Origin: Candidatus Cloacimonadota bacterium
Lineage (GTDB): Bacteria; Muiribacteriota; UBA6191
DNA: 64,000 bases
Assembly: GCA_023954715.1 (NCBI GenBank)
Contig: JAGSHD010000003.1
Location: forward strand, 186,001-250,000
Direction of reading: 5' to 3'
Under the pieces are notes generated by a model. The model saw nothing but the letters and a program-made list of their open reading frames with translations, was not told the origin of the DNA and did no database searches. Positions within the stretch are counted from its first letter, which is position 1. Each line of letters opens with the position of its first letter. Below, in pieces: positions 44,837 through 54,426 of the stretch. Both the position numbers and the translations under genes were made by a program.

Positions 44837-47515
44837 GTGAGTTCTAATTATAAAAGTTCACTAGTGGGCCGCATTGGTGCATTCATTCTAAGAAAAGTAT
44901 TAAGTTTGAGATACAATGTAAAAATTGTAGGTTTAGATAAAATCAAGCAAAATACACATACTTTGTTTCTACCCAATCATCCCTCTCACTTTGATCCCTT
45001 AATTTTGACAACCCATTTGTGGGCACGATTTGCACCAAAACCAATGGCCATCGAATATTGTTTCTTTGTTCCGGTCATGCAAACTATATTGAAGTTTGTT
45101 GGTGCTTTTCCTGTTCCTAACTTTGATGAAGGTTTTTCTCCATTTAAACAACGTCGTATGGAAAAGGTGTTAGAGGATGCCGGTGATAGCTTGGCTAATG
45201 GCAATAATTTAGTCATATACCCGGCCGGAAATCTAATGCGATCAACTGATGATGTTATTGGTGGTGCAAGTGGTGTACATCTACTATTGAATAAACATAA
45301 AGAGACACAAATTGTATTAGTGCGAACCAAAGGAATGTGGGGATCGAGTGGTTCTACTGCCTATTCGGGCGGAGTCTCTCCACAACCCATGCCACTGATT
45401 AAGCGCTGTGCTAAGATCCTATTGCAAAACTTTATATTTTTTACTCCCAGACGTAAGGTAGTAATCGAGTTTCATATTGCTCCATCAGATCTCCCAGTTT
45501 ATGGTGATAAGATGGAGTTTAATCGATATTTAGACAAATGGTTTAATATAGATGGCTATGAAGAAGTAAATAAAGTCTCATATAAGTTTTATAGAAAAGA
45601 TTTTTTAAGTGAAGAAAACAAACAACAAATTAACTTTGATATCTCTAGTGTGGATGAAGATTTACAAGATGAGATATGTCAAAAACTAGCACAAGCAGCC
45701 TCAGTAGATCCATATCAAGTTTCGCCAACTCAGCATTTATCCAATGACTTAGGATTAGACTCATTAGATCGATCCGACATACTATCATGGATGGAAGACG
45801 AGTATGACGTAAAGGATGCTATCATTACCGAGCTTCAAACTGTTGGTGATGTTATGGAAATATGCCACCTCAAGCATGGCAAACTCGAAGTATCGGACAT
45901 AGAAATTCATACTATGAAAGAAATCCGAAAAAGACCAAAACCATTTTTACCTAAGGGTGACACCTTAGGGGAATGCTTTTTAAATTGTTGTGATAAAATG
46001 ATCGGCACAATTTCTGTTAGTGATGAAGCCACAGGCACTTTAGGTTATGGTAAAATGAAAACCATGACTCTGGCTCTTTCTTTAGTGATCAACGAAATAC
46101 CAGATAAACGTATTGGTATTATGTTACCGGCCTCAGTAGGAGCAGATATCTTAGTTTTTGCCTGTATTTTAGCTGGTAAAACTCCCGTAATGATGAACTG
46201 GACTTTAGGTTCTTATAATCTATCTAAAGTTGTTGAAGTGAGTGGTGTAACTAAGGTTTTAACTTCTATCAAATTTGTAGATAAACTTGGGGATATTGAT
46301 TTAGAAGTTTTAGATGATACATTCATATTTTTAGAGCATTTAAAAAAGGAGCACCTAAGTAGTATAAAGTTATTTAAGTCCTTATTACTTTCTAGACTTC
46401 CTACTAAATCACTCATGTCGTATTTAGGTATATCAGGAGTAAAATCTGAGGACGAAGCAATCATTTTGTTTACGAGTGGTTCAGAAGCCGTACCAAAGGG
46501 TGTACCTTTAAGTCATAAAAATATTTTGACCAATGTACGTGATGGGGTTTCTGAGTTTGAATATAGAGCAGATGATGTAATTTTTGGCTTTTTACCACCG
46601 TTTCACTCTTTTGGTCTTGTTATAACTACGGTATTACCTTGTATTTGTGGGATTCGAACGATTTATTATCCAAACCCAACCGAGGCCAGGCGTATTGCTA
46701 AGGGGATCCACTCTAACAAAGCTACCTTAACTTACGGGACTCCTACCTTTTTATCAGCCATTTTTAAAGCGGCTGATTATGAGCAGTTACAAAGCTTACG
46801 AGCATTAAAAGCGGGAGCTGAAAAAGCTCCTGACTCACTATTTGAATTGGTAAAGCAAAAAAGTAGTGCTCGCATTATTGAAGGCTATGGTATTACTGAA
46901 TGCTCTCCTATATTGAGTATGAATCGAATGTCTAAAGAAACGAGCGGTGTTGGATACTCCTTTCCTTCGGTTAAAATTAAAGTAGTACACCCTGAGACAA
47001 TGGAACCCATCCCACAAAATGAGATAGGCTTAATTTTGGTGCAAGGTGAAAGCATCTTTTATGGTTATTTAGGGGCTGATGCTATCGATCCATTTTTTCA
47101 TGATGATGAAGGAAAATGGTACATTACTGGTGATTTAGGGTATTTTAGTGAGGATGGAGCGATTCAGTTAGCTGGTAGAAAAAAACGATTCATTAAGATT
47201 GCTGGAGAGATGATTTCATTGCCATCTATTGAGTCAAAATTACTATTGAAATGGCCTCATAGTGAAGATGGGCCTATTATCGCTGTGGAAGCACTAGAGA
47301 TAGAAAATGAAAAGCCTTTGATCTGTTTATTTACTACTGTACATATTACAATTGGTGAAGCAAACGAGCAGTTAAAGTTATCTGGTATGGGAAATCTTTC
47401 TAAGATCACCCACGTTGAAAACATTAAATCAGTTCCCGTATTAGGAACGGGAAAAACTGATTACAAAGCTTTAAAAAAGATGTTGCGAGATGGTCTACAG
47501 AACACCGTTTTATAA
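44837..47515 (+). CDS. PlsC acyltransferase - acyl carrier protein - AMP-ligase fusion
   Basis: Start taken at GTG 44837, which has AAAAAGGA (44824-44831) five bases before; a TTG at 44798 lacks such a site. The 892-residue protein has three domains in order: a lysophospholipid acyltransferase with NHPSHFD (His48...Asp53, HX4D) and YPAGN; an acyl-carrier-protein domain (about 265-340) with GLDSLD carrying the phosphopantetheine Ser309; and an acyl-AMP ligase with LFTSGSEAVPKG (544-555), YGITE and TGDLG. The order resembles Aas-type acyl-ACP synthetase/2-acyl-GPE acyltransferases with a built-in carrier. It likely activates a fatty acid, loads it on its own ACP, and transfers it to a lysophospholipid. 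Sole gene on its strand here; it ends three bases before the convergent transglutaminase. Confidence 0.87.
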   Translation: MSSNYKSSLVGRIGAFILRKVLSLRYNVKIVGLDKIKQNTHTLFLPNHPSHFDPLILTTHLWARFAPKPMAIEYCFFVPVMQTILKFVGAFPVPNFDEGFSPFKQRRMEKVLEDAGDSLANGNNLVIYPAGNLMRSTDDVIGGASGVHLLLNKHKETQIVLVRTKGMWGSSGSTAYSGGVSPQPMPLIKRCAKILLQNFIFFTPRRKVVIEFHIAPSDLPVYGDKMEFNRYLDKWFNIDGYEEVNKVSYKFYRKDFLSEENKQQINFDISSVDEDLQDEICQKLAQAASVDPYQVSPTQHLSNDLGLDSLDRSDILSWMEDEYDVKDAIITELQTVGDVMEICHLKHGKLEVSDIEIHTMKEIRKRPKPFLPKGDTLGECFLNCCDKMIGTISVSDEATGTLGYGKMKTMTLALSLVINEIPDKRIGIMLPASVGADILVFACILAGKTPVMMNWTLGSYNLSKVVEVSGVTKVLTSIKFVDKLGDIDLEVLDDTFIFLEHLKKEHLSSIKLFKSLLLSRLPTKSLMSYLGISGVKSEDEAIILFTSGSEAVPKGVPLSHKNILTNVRDGVSEFEYRADDVIFGFLPPFHSFGLVITTVLPCICGIRTIYYPNPTEARRIAKGIHSNKATLTYGTPTFLSAIFKAADYEQLQSLRALKAGAEKAPDSLFELVKQKSSARIIEGYGITECSPILSMNRMSKETSGVGYSFPSVKIKVVHPETMEPIPQNEIGLILVQGESIFYGYLGADAIDPFFHDDEGKWYITGDLGYFSEDGAIQLAGRKKRFIKIAGEMISLPSIESKLLLKWPHSEDGPIIAVEALEIENEKPLICLFTTVHITIGEANEQLKLSGMGNLSKITHVENIKSVPVLGTGKTDYKALKKMLRDGLQNTVL

Positions 47516-47517
47516 GA

Positions 47518-48444
47518 TTAATTTAAAGTGAATGACTTTGTATAGGTGTTACTTTGAACTCCATCTATTTCAATATAGGGATAGATAAAGTAATTTAGTG
47601 GAGCTGACTCTTGTGCTGGACTTAAAATGATATCCCGGCCTGTTGAAAAGTGGATACGATCAGCTGGTAGTTTTCCAAAAAATCTCAGAGGAACACCTGT
47701 TTTATACGACTCAGAAGCGTCTACAGGAATCCATCCTCTATTGGAGTCATATAGTCTAGCCCAACAGTGATACCCACCAATCGTACCAGTTTTACTTTTT
47801 GGAATCGGTAAACCAATTTCAAATCGAGCAGGGATTTGAATGCTTCGAGCCATACCAATCAAAACACTATGAAAATCAGTACAGTTACCATACTCACTGT
47901 TGCAAGCCCACAAAGCATCGCCTTTTCCCCACCCTTGACCATGTTTACTATATTTCATTTTATCAACTACCTTTAAGTAAAGAGCCTTAATTGTTGAAAA
48001 GCGAGTAATAGAGCCTCTACTTGCATCATTTGCCAAATCAAAAAGAACATTATCATTTGGGATCATGACATTGCTTGATAAAAACTTATTTACACTCCAC
48101 TCTTGGATGGGTACAGCGTTTTTCAGTCTAGAAAACTTTGCAATTTTTCTATCTACAAAAGTCTTTACATCTATAGTAACAGGAAACTTTTCTATCTTGC
48201 TAAGATCGAAATACAACATTTGATTATTGTATTTTTTGTCTTGATTCAATGTGTAAGACACCGGAGTGACTATTTGATCTATTTCAAAAGTTTGTTCGTG
48301 GGTATTTTTTGGTAATGGAAGCCAAACCTTCATACTTTTAAAAGTTTCAAGGGGCTTTGGAATAGTAACTTGATAAGAAAGGTGATAGTTTTCTGTGGCA
48401 CATGATATACTGACCAAGAAAAATGCTGAAACTAAAATTAACAT
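47518..48444 (-). CDS. Exported transglutaminase-like (cysteine-protease fold) protein
   Basis: A 308-residue protein with a signal peptide (about 1-16, near SCA). The catalytic triad is visible: Cys188 in GNCTDFHS (187-193), His226 in GYHCWARLY, and Asp242 in PVDASE. The order and spacing are those of bacterial transglutaminase-like proteins, which may be peptidases, amidases or cross-linking enzymes. The beta-rich N-terminal part (25-115) is commonly found in the family. Its substrate is unknown; the export signal points to the periplasm. It ends next to the lipid-remodelling fusion gene, but the two are convergent. Confidence 0.85.
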   Translation of the reverse strand: MLILVSAFFLVSISCATENYHLSYQVTIPKPLETFKSMKVWLPLPKNTHEQTFEIDQIVTPVSYTLNQDKKYNNQMLYFDLSKIEKFPVTIDVKTFVDRKIAKFSRLKNAVPIQEWSVNKFLSSNVMIPNDNVLFDLANDASRGSITRFSTIKALYLKVVDKMKYSKHGQGWGKGDALWACNSEYGNCTDFHSVLIGMARSIQIPARFEIGLPIPKSKTGTIGGYHCWARLYDSNRGWIPVDASESYKTGVPLRFFGKLPADRIHFSTGRDIILSPAQESAPLNYFIYPYIEIDGVQSNTYTKSFTLN

Positions 48445-48531
48445 AATACGTCCTTAGGTATTTTTTTATATAAGTAATAACTTAAAAACGACTGGATGTA
48501 AATCAATACTCTATTGAGTGACAAAATAACT

Positions 48532-49881
48532 ATGAATATACTACCTACCATGAACATGATTCCTACAAACCTTAAGCGACTTAGTTTAAGATTTACTTGT
48601 ATTTTATTGATAACTCAATCTACTTCTAATGTAAATTTACATTGTACAGAGACCATTATGCATGAAAAACAACTTGATAGAACCCAAATTGTACTTGATT
48701 CATTAGCAAAACAAAACGCTTCAACTATTGACCCTAGATTAAAAGATTATAAGGTAAAGGCGATGGGCGAAAGTAACTTTACCTTTTATCGGGCCACAGC
48801 ACATCTATTTTTTGAAGACTTTGCTAATGGCTTTATTACTGTACCTAAATCTTGGCAATCTCCTAAATTTAAAAGCTGGATTCAAGGAGACTTTCATTTA
48901 CAAAATGCTGGCTTTTTTGGCCCAAAACAAAACTTGATCTATCATTTAAACGATTTTGATGAAGCGTACCGAGGATACTTTTACTTAGATATGATTCGAT
49001 TAATGAGCTCTTTGTATCTGTTAGATGATGCATTACAAGAGCCAGCAAGTAAGCAACAAATAGAAAAGCTAACAAAACATTTTGTGTCTAGCTATAAAAA
49101 AGGTTTAACAAATGAAGTGTTTTCTGATCAAAAGTTACCTAAGGTTTTGGTTAAACTAAAAAAGAAGTTACTGAAAAAGAAAGATCTAAATACCTTGCTA
49201 GATAAATGGACCGTCTTAGATGATAAATCTAGACAATTTAATTTGTCTCTAGAAAGGCTAGATGCTGTACCTTCTACTAAAAAGGATCAGTTACTCTCTT
49301 TATTGGCTGAAAACTATAATGTTAAAGATATAGCTATGCGATTGTACTCAGGCCTCGGCAGTCTAGGGGTTGAAAAATACTATTTTTTAGATGAAGGAGA
49401 TTCGACCCATACTCTCGATGATCGAATGTTTGAACTTAAAGAGCAGATCCTTTCTAAAGTAGCACAAACACAAATAGATAAAGACGCCTATTTCGAAGAG
49501 TTTGATAATCACGCTCAAAGAGCCCAAGTGGGTACAGATGCTTTACTTCCCATAGATAGTAAATATGATTTGATTGTTACAGACACTAAGAGTTATGGAA
49601 TTAAAGAAATTTCTCCATATAAAAAGGGATTAGAAAAATTCAAAACTATAGATGATCTAAAAGACTACGTAAAGTATTTAGGTGTAATTTTAGCACAGTC
49701 TCATCTAAAGTCTACTAAAGAGGACAATAGTTTAGATTATCATCAGTTTAAAGCCTCACTAAAAACATTTTTTGATAAAGATGACAATCTAAGTGAGTTA
49801 GTTAACTTGTCTAAGACTTATGCTCAACAAGTCAATGAAGACTTTATAATTTATAAGCATAATATATTGTATAAAGACTAA
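48532..49881 (+). CDS. DUF2252-family protein, exported
   Basis: About 449 residues from the ATG at 48532; a TTG at 48514 and an ATG at 48550 are alternatives and none has a good ribosome-binding site. After a hydrophobic N-terminal segment, the DUF2252 core follows: FYRATAHLFFEDF, WIQGDFHLQNAGFF, and HLNDFDEAYRGYFYLDMIRL. The GDFHLQN and NDFDE segments resemble the catalytic and metal loops of aminoglycoside-phosphotransferase/kinase-like folds, so a phosphotransferase-like fold is plausible. Function is not known. The likely signal segment is unusual, since most DUF2252 proteins are cytoplasmic. It overlaps the end of the convergent methyltransferase by four bases. Confidence 0.75.
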   Translation: MNILPTMNMIPTNLKRLSLRFTCILLITQSTSNVNLHCTETIMHEKQLDRTQIVLDSLAKQNASTIDPRLKDYKVKAMGESNFTFYRATAHLFFEDFANGFITVPKSWQSPKFKSWIQGDFHLQNAGFFGPKQNLIYHLNDFDEAYRGYFYLDMIRLMSSLYLLDDALQEPASKQQIEKLTKHFVSSYKKGLTNEVFSDQKLPKVLVKLKKKLLKKKDLNTLLDKWTVLDDKSRQFNLSLERLDAVPSTKKDQLLSLLAENYNVKDIAMRLYSGLGSLGVEKYYFLDEGDSTHTLDDRMFELKEQILSKVAQTQIDKDAYFEEFDNHAQRAQVGTDALLPIDSKYDLIVTDTKSYGIKEISPYKKGLEKFKTIDDLKDYVKYLGVILAQSHLKSTKEDNSLDYHQFKASLKTFFDKDDNLSELVNLSKTYAQQVNEDFIIYKHNILYKD

Positions 49882-50615
49882 GATCTCTTAGTTGCTTTTA
49901 TCGCCATAAAACTCGGGAAACGATTAGTATAAGCAAAAGCCTTCTCATTAATCGATTTACTTTCAGGTGCTGGTCTTGGTTCTACAAGCTCATCTAAAAA
50001 AAAGCCATTGTTGTTGATAGTATTAACTATGGTTTCTATTTTATGATGAAAGCTAGTAAAGGACATGTTTAACATTCCCCACTGATATGACTTTTCATCG
50101 TGGTAGTTTCTTAGTATTACAGGAAACTTATCAGAAGGGGCATGGGATAAAATTTCGTCAAAAGGGTGATGAAAAGAAAACACAAAAGAACCACCTGGTT
50201 TGATGATCCGTGAGACTTCCTTAAATATAGGATTTAAGTCTTGAAAATAGTGTAACAATAAGCTTGAGAGCACAAGATCAAAAGTTTTAGACTTATAAGG
50301 AAGGTTTTCTGCGTCAGCTTGTATCCATTTACCAAGCATATTATGGTCTTCTTTGGCTATAGATAGTAGGCTATAACAAAAGTCAGAGGCGAAATAGTTT
50401 TCAACTTTCTCCTGCCAATATTTAGTCCTAAGTCCTGGGCCACAGGCTAAATCTAAAAAGGTAGATCCTTTTAAATGTGGAGTTAAGAGTTGTGAAACAC
50501 CAGGCAACTCAACTTGATCATTCCAAAATGATTGAGACTCTGATTTTCTTTTTTCTGCGTAATCTCGCCCAAGTCGGTCATACATACGGCGATTTTCAAC
50601 GTGGTGTTTATCCAA
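49878..50615 (-). CDS. SAM-dependent methyltransferase (class I)
   Basis: A 245-residue protein with the class I methyltransferase pattern: LDLACGPGLRT (SAM-binding motif I), the acidic FASDF end of strand 2, QADAENLPY (motif II), FDLVLSSLLLHYF (motif III-IV), and IIKPGGSFVFS (post motif). Substrate is not identifiable. It starts at TTG 50615 with GGAGT just upstream; that region can pair with a segment 60 bases further upstream (see the inverted repeat at 50613-50692). Its end overlaps the convergent DUF2252 gene by four bases. Confidence 0.85.
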   Translation of the reverse strand: MDKHHVENRRMYDRLGRDYAEKRKSESQSFWNDQVELPGVSQLLTPHLKGSTFLDLACGPGLRTKYWQEKVENYFASDFCYSLLSIAKEDHNMLGKWIQADAENLPYKSKTFDLVLSSLLLHYFQDLNPIFKEVSRIIKPGGSFVFSFHHPFDEILSHAPSDKFPVILRNYHDEKSYQWGMLNMSFTSFHHKIETIVNTINNNGFFLDELVEPRPAPESKSINEKAFAYTNRFPSFMAIKATKRS

Positions 50616-50692
50616 TTTTACTCCATAAAAATAGTGATTTAGTTTTACTTCGGGAGAAGCCCAAAATAACTATACAAAAAAAAGTAAAATTG
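50613..50692 (-). promoter_or_regulatory. Inverted repeat covering the methyltransferase ribosome-binding site and TTG start
   Basis: CAATTTTACT at 50613-50622 and AGTAAAATTG at 50683-50692 are exact ten-base reverse complements. In the methyltransferase mRNA the downstream copy contains the GGAGT site and the TTG start codon, so a stem could hide them. A small CTTC/GAAG hairpin lies in the loop. The role is inferred from sequence only. Confidence 0.35.
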
Positions 50693-50741
50693 CCTAGTGC
50701 AGAATTTAAAGTATTTTATACATTCTAACTTCAATATACGA

Positions 50742-52097
50742 CTAATCTAATGATGAGTCAGAAGTCATATCCCGTGGTTGTCTTGTAACTTCTAAAACAG
50801 ATTGCCAAAAAGCAGAATCGGAACGTATTTTTTTACGAGCCTGTGTAGCTACACTCATCGGCACATGAGTGAAGATACGGTTCCAGTAACCTGCTATCAT
50901 AGAAGTTTTACCAGCCATCGCTGCATGCACTGCCCCTTGTCCTAATCGTAAGCAAAATACACTATCATTAGCGTTTGCAGCTTGGGAGCGAATCAAATAG
51001 GAAGGATCAATATATTTAATTGTAGGACGCAATGGATGATTCTTAAAGTTTTCAACAATTTGCTGCTTGAGAAACATACCGATATCACCATAACTAGCAT
51101 TACCCGATTTGTCTGTAGTACGTTCACCAGTAAAAAACTTCTGACCAGCGCCTTCTGCTACAGCAATTACACAGTGTCTTTTATAGTTTAATCTTTTAGT
51201 AATAGTTGCAAAAAGTCCGTTGGGACCGTGTAAATCGAAATCTCTCTCAGGAATTAGGCAAATGTTAACATCCATAGAGGCAAGGGTAGTTTGTGCAGCG
51301 ATGTAACCAGAGTCACGACCCATTAGCTTTAGAATGGCGATGCCGTTTTGACAGGCAATAGCCTCGTTATGTGCGCCTTGAACGGATTTATTAGCGAACT
51401 CTACAGCTGTTTCAAAACCAAAGGTCTTTTCTACGAAGCCTAGATCATTATCAATTGTTTTTGGAATCCCCACAACACTGATTTTTAACTTTCGCTTTTT
51501 GATTTCTTCTGAAATGGCTAAAGCACCTTTTTGAGTACCATCTCCCCCGATGGTGAATAACATATTAATCTTGTTTTCAACCAAAAAATCAACCATAGCA
51601 ACCGGCTCTTGAGGACCTCTTGATGTACCTAAGATTGTTCCACCTTTACCTTGAATATCAGAAACAGTAAAGCCATTCAAAATTTTAACATTATGTCCGT
51701 AGCCCTTGATTAACCCTTCATATCCATAAGGTATACCAAAAATACGATTCACTCCGTAAAGATTGAGAGTAAAAGTAATTGCACGAATTACGTTATTTAT
51801 GCCAGGACATAGCCCACCACAAGTGACAATAGCAGCATTAACAGTATTAGGTTCAAAATAGATATTTTCTCTAGGGCCTGCAACTTCAAATCTTGGTACT
51901 TCGCTTTTACTGTAAGATCTAAAAGCATCAAATTGTTCTTGGAAATGAAAGTAGTTTAATTTAGTTTGATCATCAATAAAGCGTTTTCCTTTTTCTTGAA
52001 GAGGACTAGGAACCTTGCATTCACCTAGGTTTTCAATAGAAAACTTTAAATCCGGGTCTAGATTGACCTGTTTTACTACTAATTGCTCTGCTTTCAT
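50742..52097 (-). CDS. pfkA: ATP-dependent 6-phosphofructokinase, plant/trypanosome-like clade
   Basis: A 451-residue enzyme from the ATG at 52097, which has TAGGAG seven bases upstream; a TTG at 52127 would add ten residues. Key motifs: CGGLCPGINN (about 93-102), GGDGTQKGA (184-192), PKTIDND (212-218), and MGRDSGYIA. In this superfamily GGDG (rather than GGDD) marks ATP use and the Lys of PKTIDND is kept in the plant and trypanosome ATP-phosphofructokinases as well as in PPi enzymes. The combination therefore points to the ATP-using plant-like clade. It makes fructose-1,6-bisphosphate for glycolysis. It is divergent from pckA, placing a glycolytic and a gluconeogenic step back to back. Confidence 0.85.
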   Translation of the reverse strand: MKAEQLVVKQVNLDPDLKFSIENLGECKVPSPLQEKGKRFIDDQTKLNYFHFQEQFDAFRSYSKSEVPRFEVAGPRENIYFEPNTVNAAIVTCGGLCPGINNVIRAITFTLNLYGVNRIFGIPYGYEGLIKGYGHNVKILNGFTVSDIQGKGGTILGTSRGPQEPVAMVDFLVENKINMLFTIGGDGTQKGALAISEEIKKRKLKISVVGIPKTIDNDLGFVEKTFGFETAVEFANKSVQGAHNEAIACQNGIAILKLMGRDSGYIAAQTTLASMDVNICLIPERDFDLHGPNGLFATITKRLNYKRHCVIAVAEGAGQKFFTGERTTDKSGNASYGDIGMFLKQQIVENFKNHPLRPTIKYIDPSYLIRSQAANANDSVFCLRLGQGAVHAAMAGKTSMIAGYWNRIFTHVPMSVATQARKKIRSDSAFWQSVLEVTRQPRDMTSDSSLD

Positions 52098-52658
52098 TGA
52101 TGCTCCTATACTTTGAGTTATGCTCAATAGTGGTCATAAAACAATGTATTTTTAACTGTAGATAGTATTTGTTTTAGCCAAATTTTCGGTGGCGTAATCT
52201 TACCTTGTTGTTCATAGAAATGCAATAACTCCAAGCTCAATGACATAAGTACAATCTAGACTTAATCACAGCATACATCTGTAATAAAAGACAAAATGTA
52301 AAAATGAATAATAAGTTGAATATAACCGTAAACGGGAAAAAATGTATTTATTTTGCAAAATGCAAATTATTGGTACAAAAATTGTCTATTTTAGTATAAG
52401 ATACGCCTTGCTAATTCAATGTATTTTAATTTGAAAAAGCTATCGTATATTGGTAAATAGATGTTTACTATTTGTTAAACTACAAAATGGTAATTGTTTG
52501 CAAATGGTTAGGGTTTAAAAATTAGACTCTTTACCATTATTAATATAGATAACTTCATGAAATTATAACTATGAAAGACTACAAGACGTGTAGTCTTACA
52601 ATAACAACTTTGTTTTGATGCAGCCATAAGTGCTGAAGACATCAAAAAGGAGAGAGAT
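52098..52658. other. Divergent regulatory region between phosphofructokinase and pckA
   Basis: A 561-base AT-rich gap holding the promoters of both genes. No coding frame is convincing. It contains the nine-base hairpin at 52575-52597, an inverted TTTGCA-AAA-TGCAAA repeat at 52352-52366, and the pckA ribosome-binding site AAAAAGGAGAG (52645-52655). The length leaves room for regulator sites or a small RNA, but I see no specific one. Confidence 0.5.
52575..52597. repeat. Perfect inverted repeat upstream of pckA
   Basis: AAGACTACA (52575-52583), loop AGACG, TGTAGTCTT (52589-52597): nine perfect pairs, 61 bases before the pckA ATG. It could be an operator or a 5'-UTR hairpin. It has no T tract and would not end transcription alone. 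Confidence 0.5.
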
Positions 52659-54239
52659 ATGAGTGGATTCGATTTATCTAAACAGGGTATTACTAAACCA
52701 ACAATTCAAAGAAATCTAGCACCTAACGTACTATACGGGGAAGCTCTTGAAAAAGATGGAAGTAGTATTGCTTCAACTGGTGCACTAATCGTTATGTCCG
52801 GTGACAAAACAGGAAGAACTCCAAAAGAAAAACGAGTTGTAAAAGAAGAGACATCCCAAGAAAACGTATGGTGGGGAGATATTAATATAGCGCTTAGCGA
52901 AAAAAGTTTTTTTCTAAACAAAGAAATCGCAATTAACTGGTTAGACTCTCAAAATGGTCTTTATGTTGTGGATGGTTTTGCTGGATGGGATCCAAAGCAC
53001 CGAATCAGTGTTCGTATCATATGTAACAGACCTTATCATGCATTATTTATGCATAATATGTTGATTCGACCATCTCAAGAAGAACTAAAAACTTTTGAGC
53101 CAGAATGGGTAATCTATAATGCTGGTCAATGTAGTGCAAATACTCAGGTTGAAGGTGTTACTAGTAAAACTTCTGTAAACTTAAACATTAAAGATCGAAC
53201 AATGGTAATCTTAGGGACTGAGTATGCAGGTGAGATGAAAAAGGGTGTTTTCACTATCATGAACTACCTAATGCCATCTAAAAACCAACTTTCTATGCAT
53301 TGTTCTGCAAACGAAGGTAAAGACGGAGATGTTGCATTATTTTTCGGATTATCCGGAACAGGTAAAACTACTCTATCAGCTGATCCAAAAAGAGCATTGA
53401 TCGGTGATGATGAGCACGGTTGGACAGAAGACGGTATCTTCAATTTTGAAGGTGGATGTTACGCTAAAACAATCGACCTAGAAAAAGAAAAAGAGCCTGA
53501 AATTTACGATGCTATCCGATTTGGATCTGTATTAGAAAACGTTGGTTTTGATCCAAAAACAGGTGTAGTAGATTATACTGATGTAAGTATCACTCAAAAC
53601 ACTAGAACATCTTACCCAATTGAGTACATCGATAACGCTAAGATTCCTTGTGTTGGTGGTCATCCTAAAAATGTTATTTTCTTAACTTGTGATGCTTTTG
53701 GGGTTTTGCCTCCAGTATCTAAGTTAACACCAGGTCAGGCTATGTATCACTTTATCTCAGGATATACAGCAAAAGTAGCCGGAACAGAAGTAGGCGTTAC
53801 AGACCCTGAAGCAACTTTTTCTGCATGTTTTGGAGCGGCTTTCATGGTTTGGCATCCAACAAAATATGCTGAAATCTTAAGAGATTTAACAAATAAAAAT
53901 GACACCAATGTATGGCTGGTAAATACTGGTTGGACAGGTGGATCATTTGGTGTTGGTTCACGATTTAGTTTAAAGTATACAAGAGCTATCATTGATTCTA
54001 TTTTGAGTGGTGAACTTGCTGATGCAGACTATAATGTAGATCCTATTTTTGGATTAGCTACTCCAGGTGCTTGTACTAACGTACCATCAGAAGTTCTTAA
54101 CCCAGTAAATACATGGGCAGACAAAGATGCTTATGCTAAAACAGCTAATAAGTTAGCTAAGTTGTTTAACGACAACTTCGAAACATATAAAGATCAAGCA
54201 GATGCTGAAATTTTAGCTGCTGCACCAAAACCTGCTTAG
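52659..54239 (+). CDS. pckA: ATP-dependent phosphoenolpyruvate carboxykinase
   Basis: A 526-residue enzyme converting oxaloacetate and ATP to phosphoenolpyruvate, CO2 and ADP, the entry to gluconeogenesis. Motifs: the P-loop GLSGTGKTT (230-238), the kinase-2 site IGDDEHGW (248-255), FEGGCYAK (263-270), and NTRTSYP near residue 312. Length is normal for the ATP-dependent class (about 530). A strong AAAAAGGAGAG site precedes the ATG, and a good terminator follows the stop. It is divergent from the phosphofructokinase gene. Confidence 0.97.
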   Translation: MSGFDLSKQGITKPTIQRNLAPNVLYGEALEKDGSSIASTGALIVMSGDKTGRTPKEKRVVKEETSQENVWWGDINIALSEKSFFLNKEIAINWLDSQNGLYVVDGFAGWDPKHRISVRIICNRPYHALFMHNMLIRPSQEELKTFEPEWVIYNAGQCSANTQVEGVTSKTSVNLNIKDRTMVILGTEYAGEMKKGVFTIMNYLMPSKNQLSMHCSANEGKDGDVALFFGLSGTGKTTLSADPKRALIGDDEHGWTEDGIFNFEGGCYAKTIDLEKEKEPEIYDAIRFGSVLENVGFDPKTGVVDYTDVSITQNTRTSYPIEYIDNAKIPCVGGHPKNVIFLTCDAFGVLPPVSKLTPGQAMYHFISGYTAKVAGTEVGVTDPEATFSACFGAAFMVWHPTKYAEILRDLTNKNDTNVWLVNTGWTGGSFGVGSRFSLKYTRAIIDSILSGELADADYNVDPIFGLATPGACTNVPSEVLNPVNTWADKDAYAKTANKLAKLFNDNFETYKDQADAEILAAAPKPA

Positions 54240-54253
54240 GTTTTTTGAGTAAA

Positions 54254-54307
54254 GGCTTCACTTCAAACCTCTGTTTTTACAGACGGGTTGATTTGAAGCC
54301 TTTTTTT
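54254..54307 (+). terminator. Rho-independent terminator of pckA
   Basis: An imperfect sixteen-base stem begins with GGCTTCA (54254-54260) and ends with TGAAGCC (54294-54300), followed by seven T residues. It lies 14 bases after the pckA stop. Confidence 0.85.
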
Positions 54308-54426
54308 ATTTCTATGACTAAAACGATGCCATATTCTATGATACAAAATTGTTTTATCTTGACCCCATTCCAAAGATAAATTAATTTAAGACTAATACGC
54401 TATAATAATTAAAAACAAGGAATATT

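Noticed and set aside
50742-52127. PPi-dependent phosphofructokinase
   Set aside because: The GGDG motif indicates ATP; PPi enzymes have GGDD at that place, although PKTIDND is shared.
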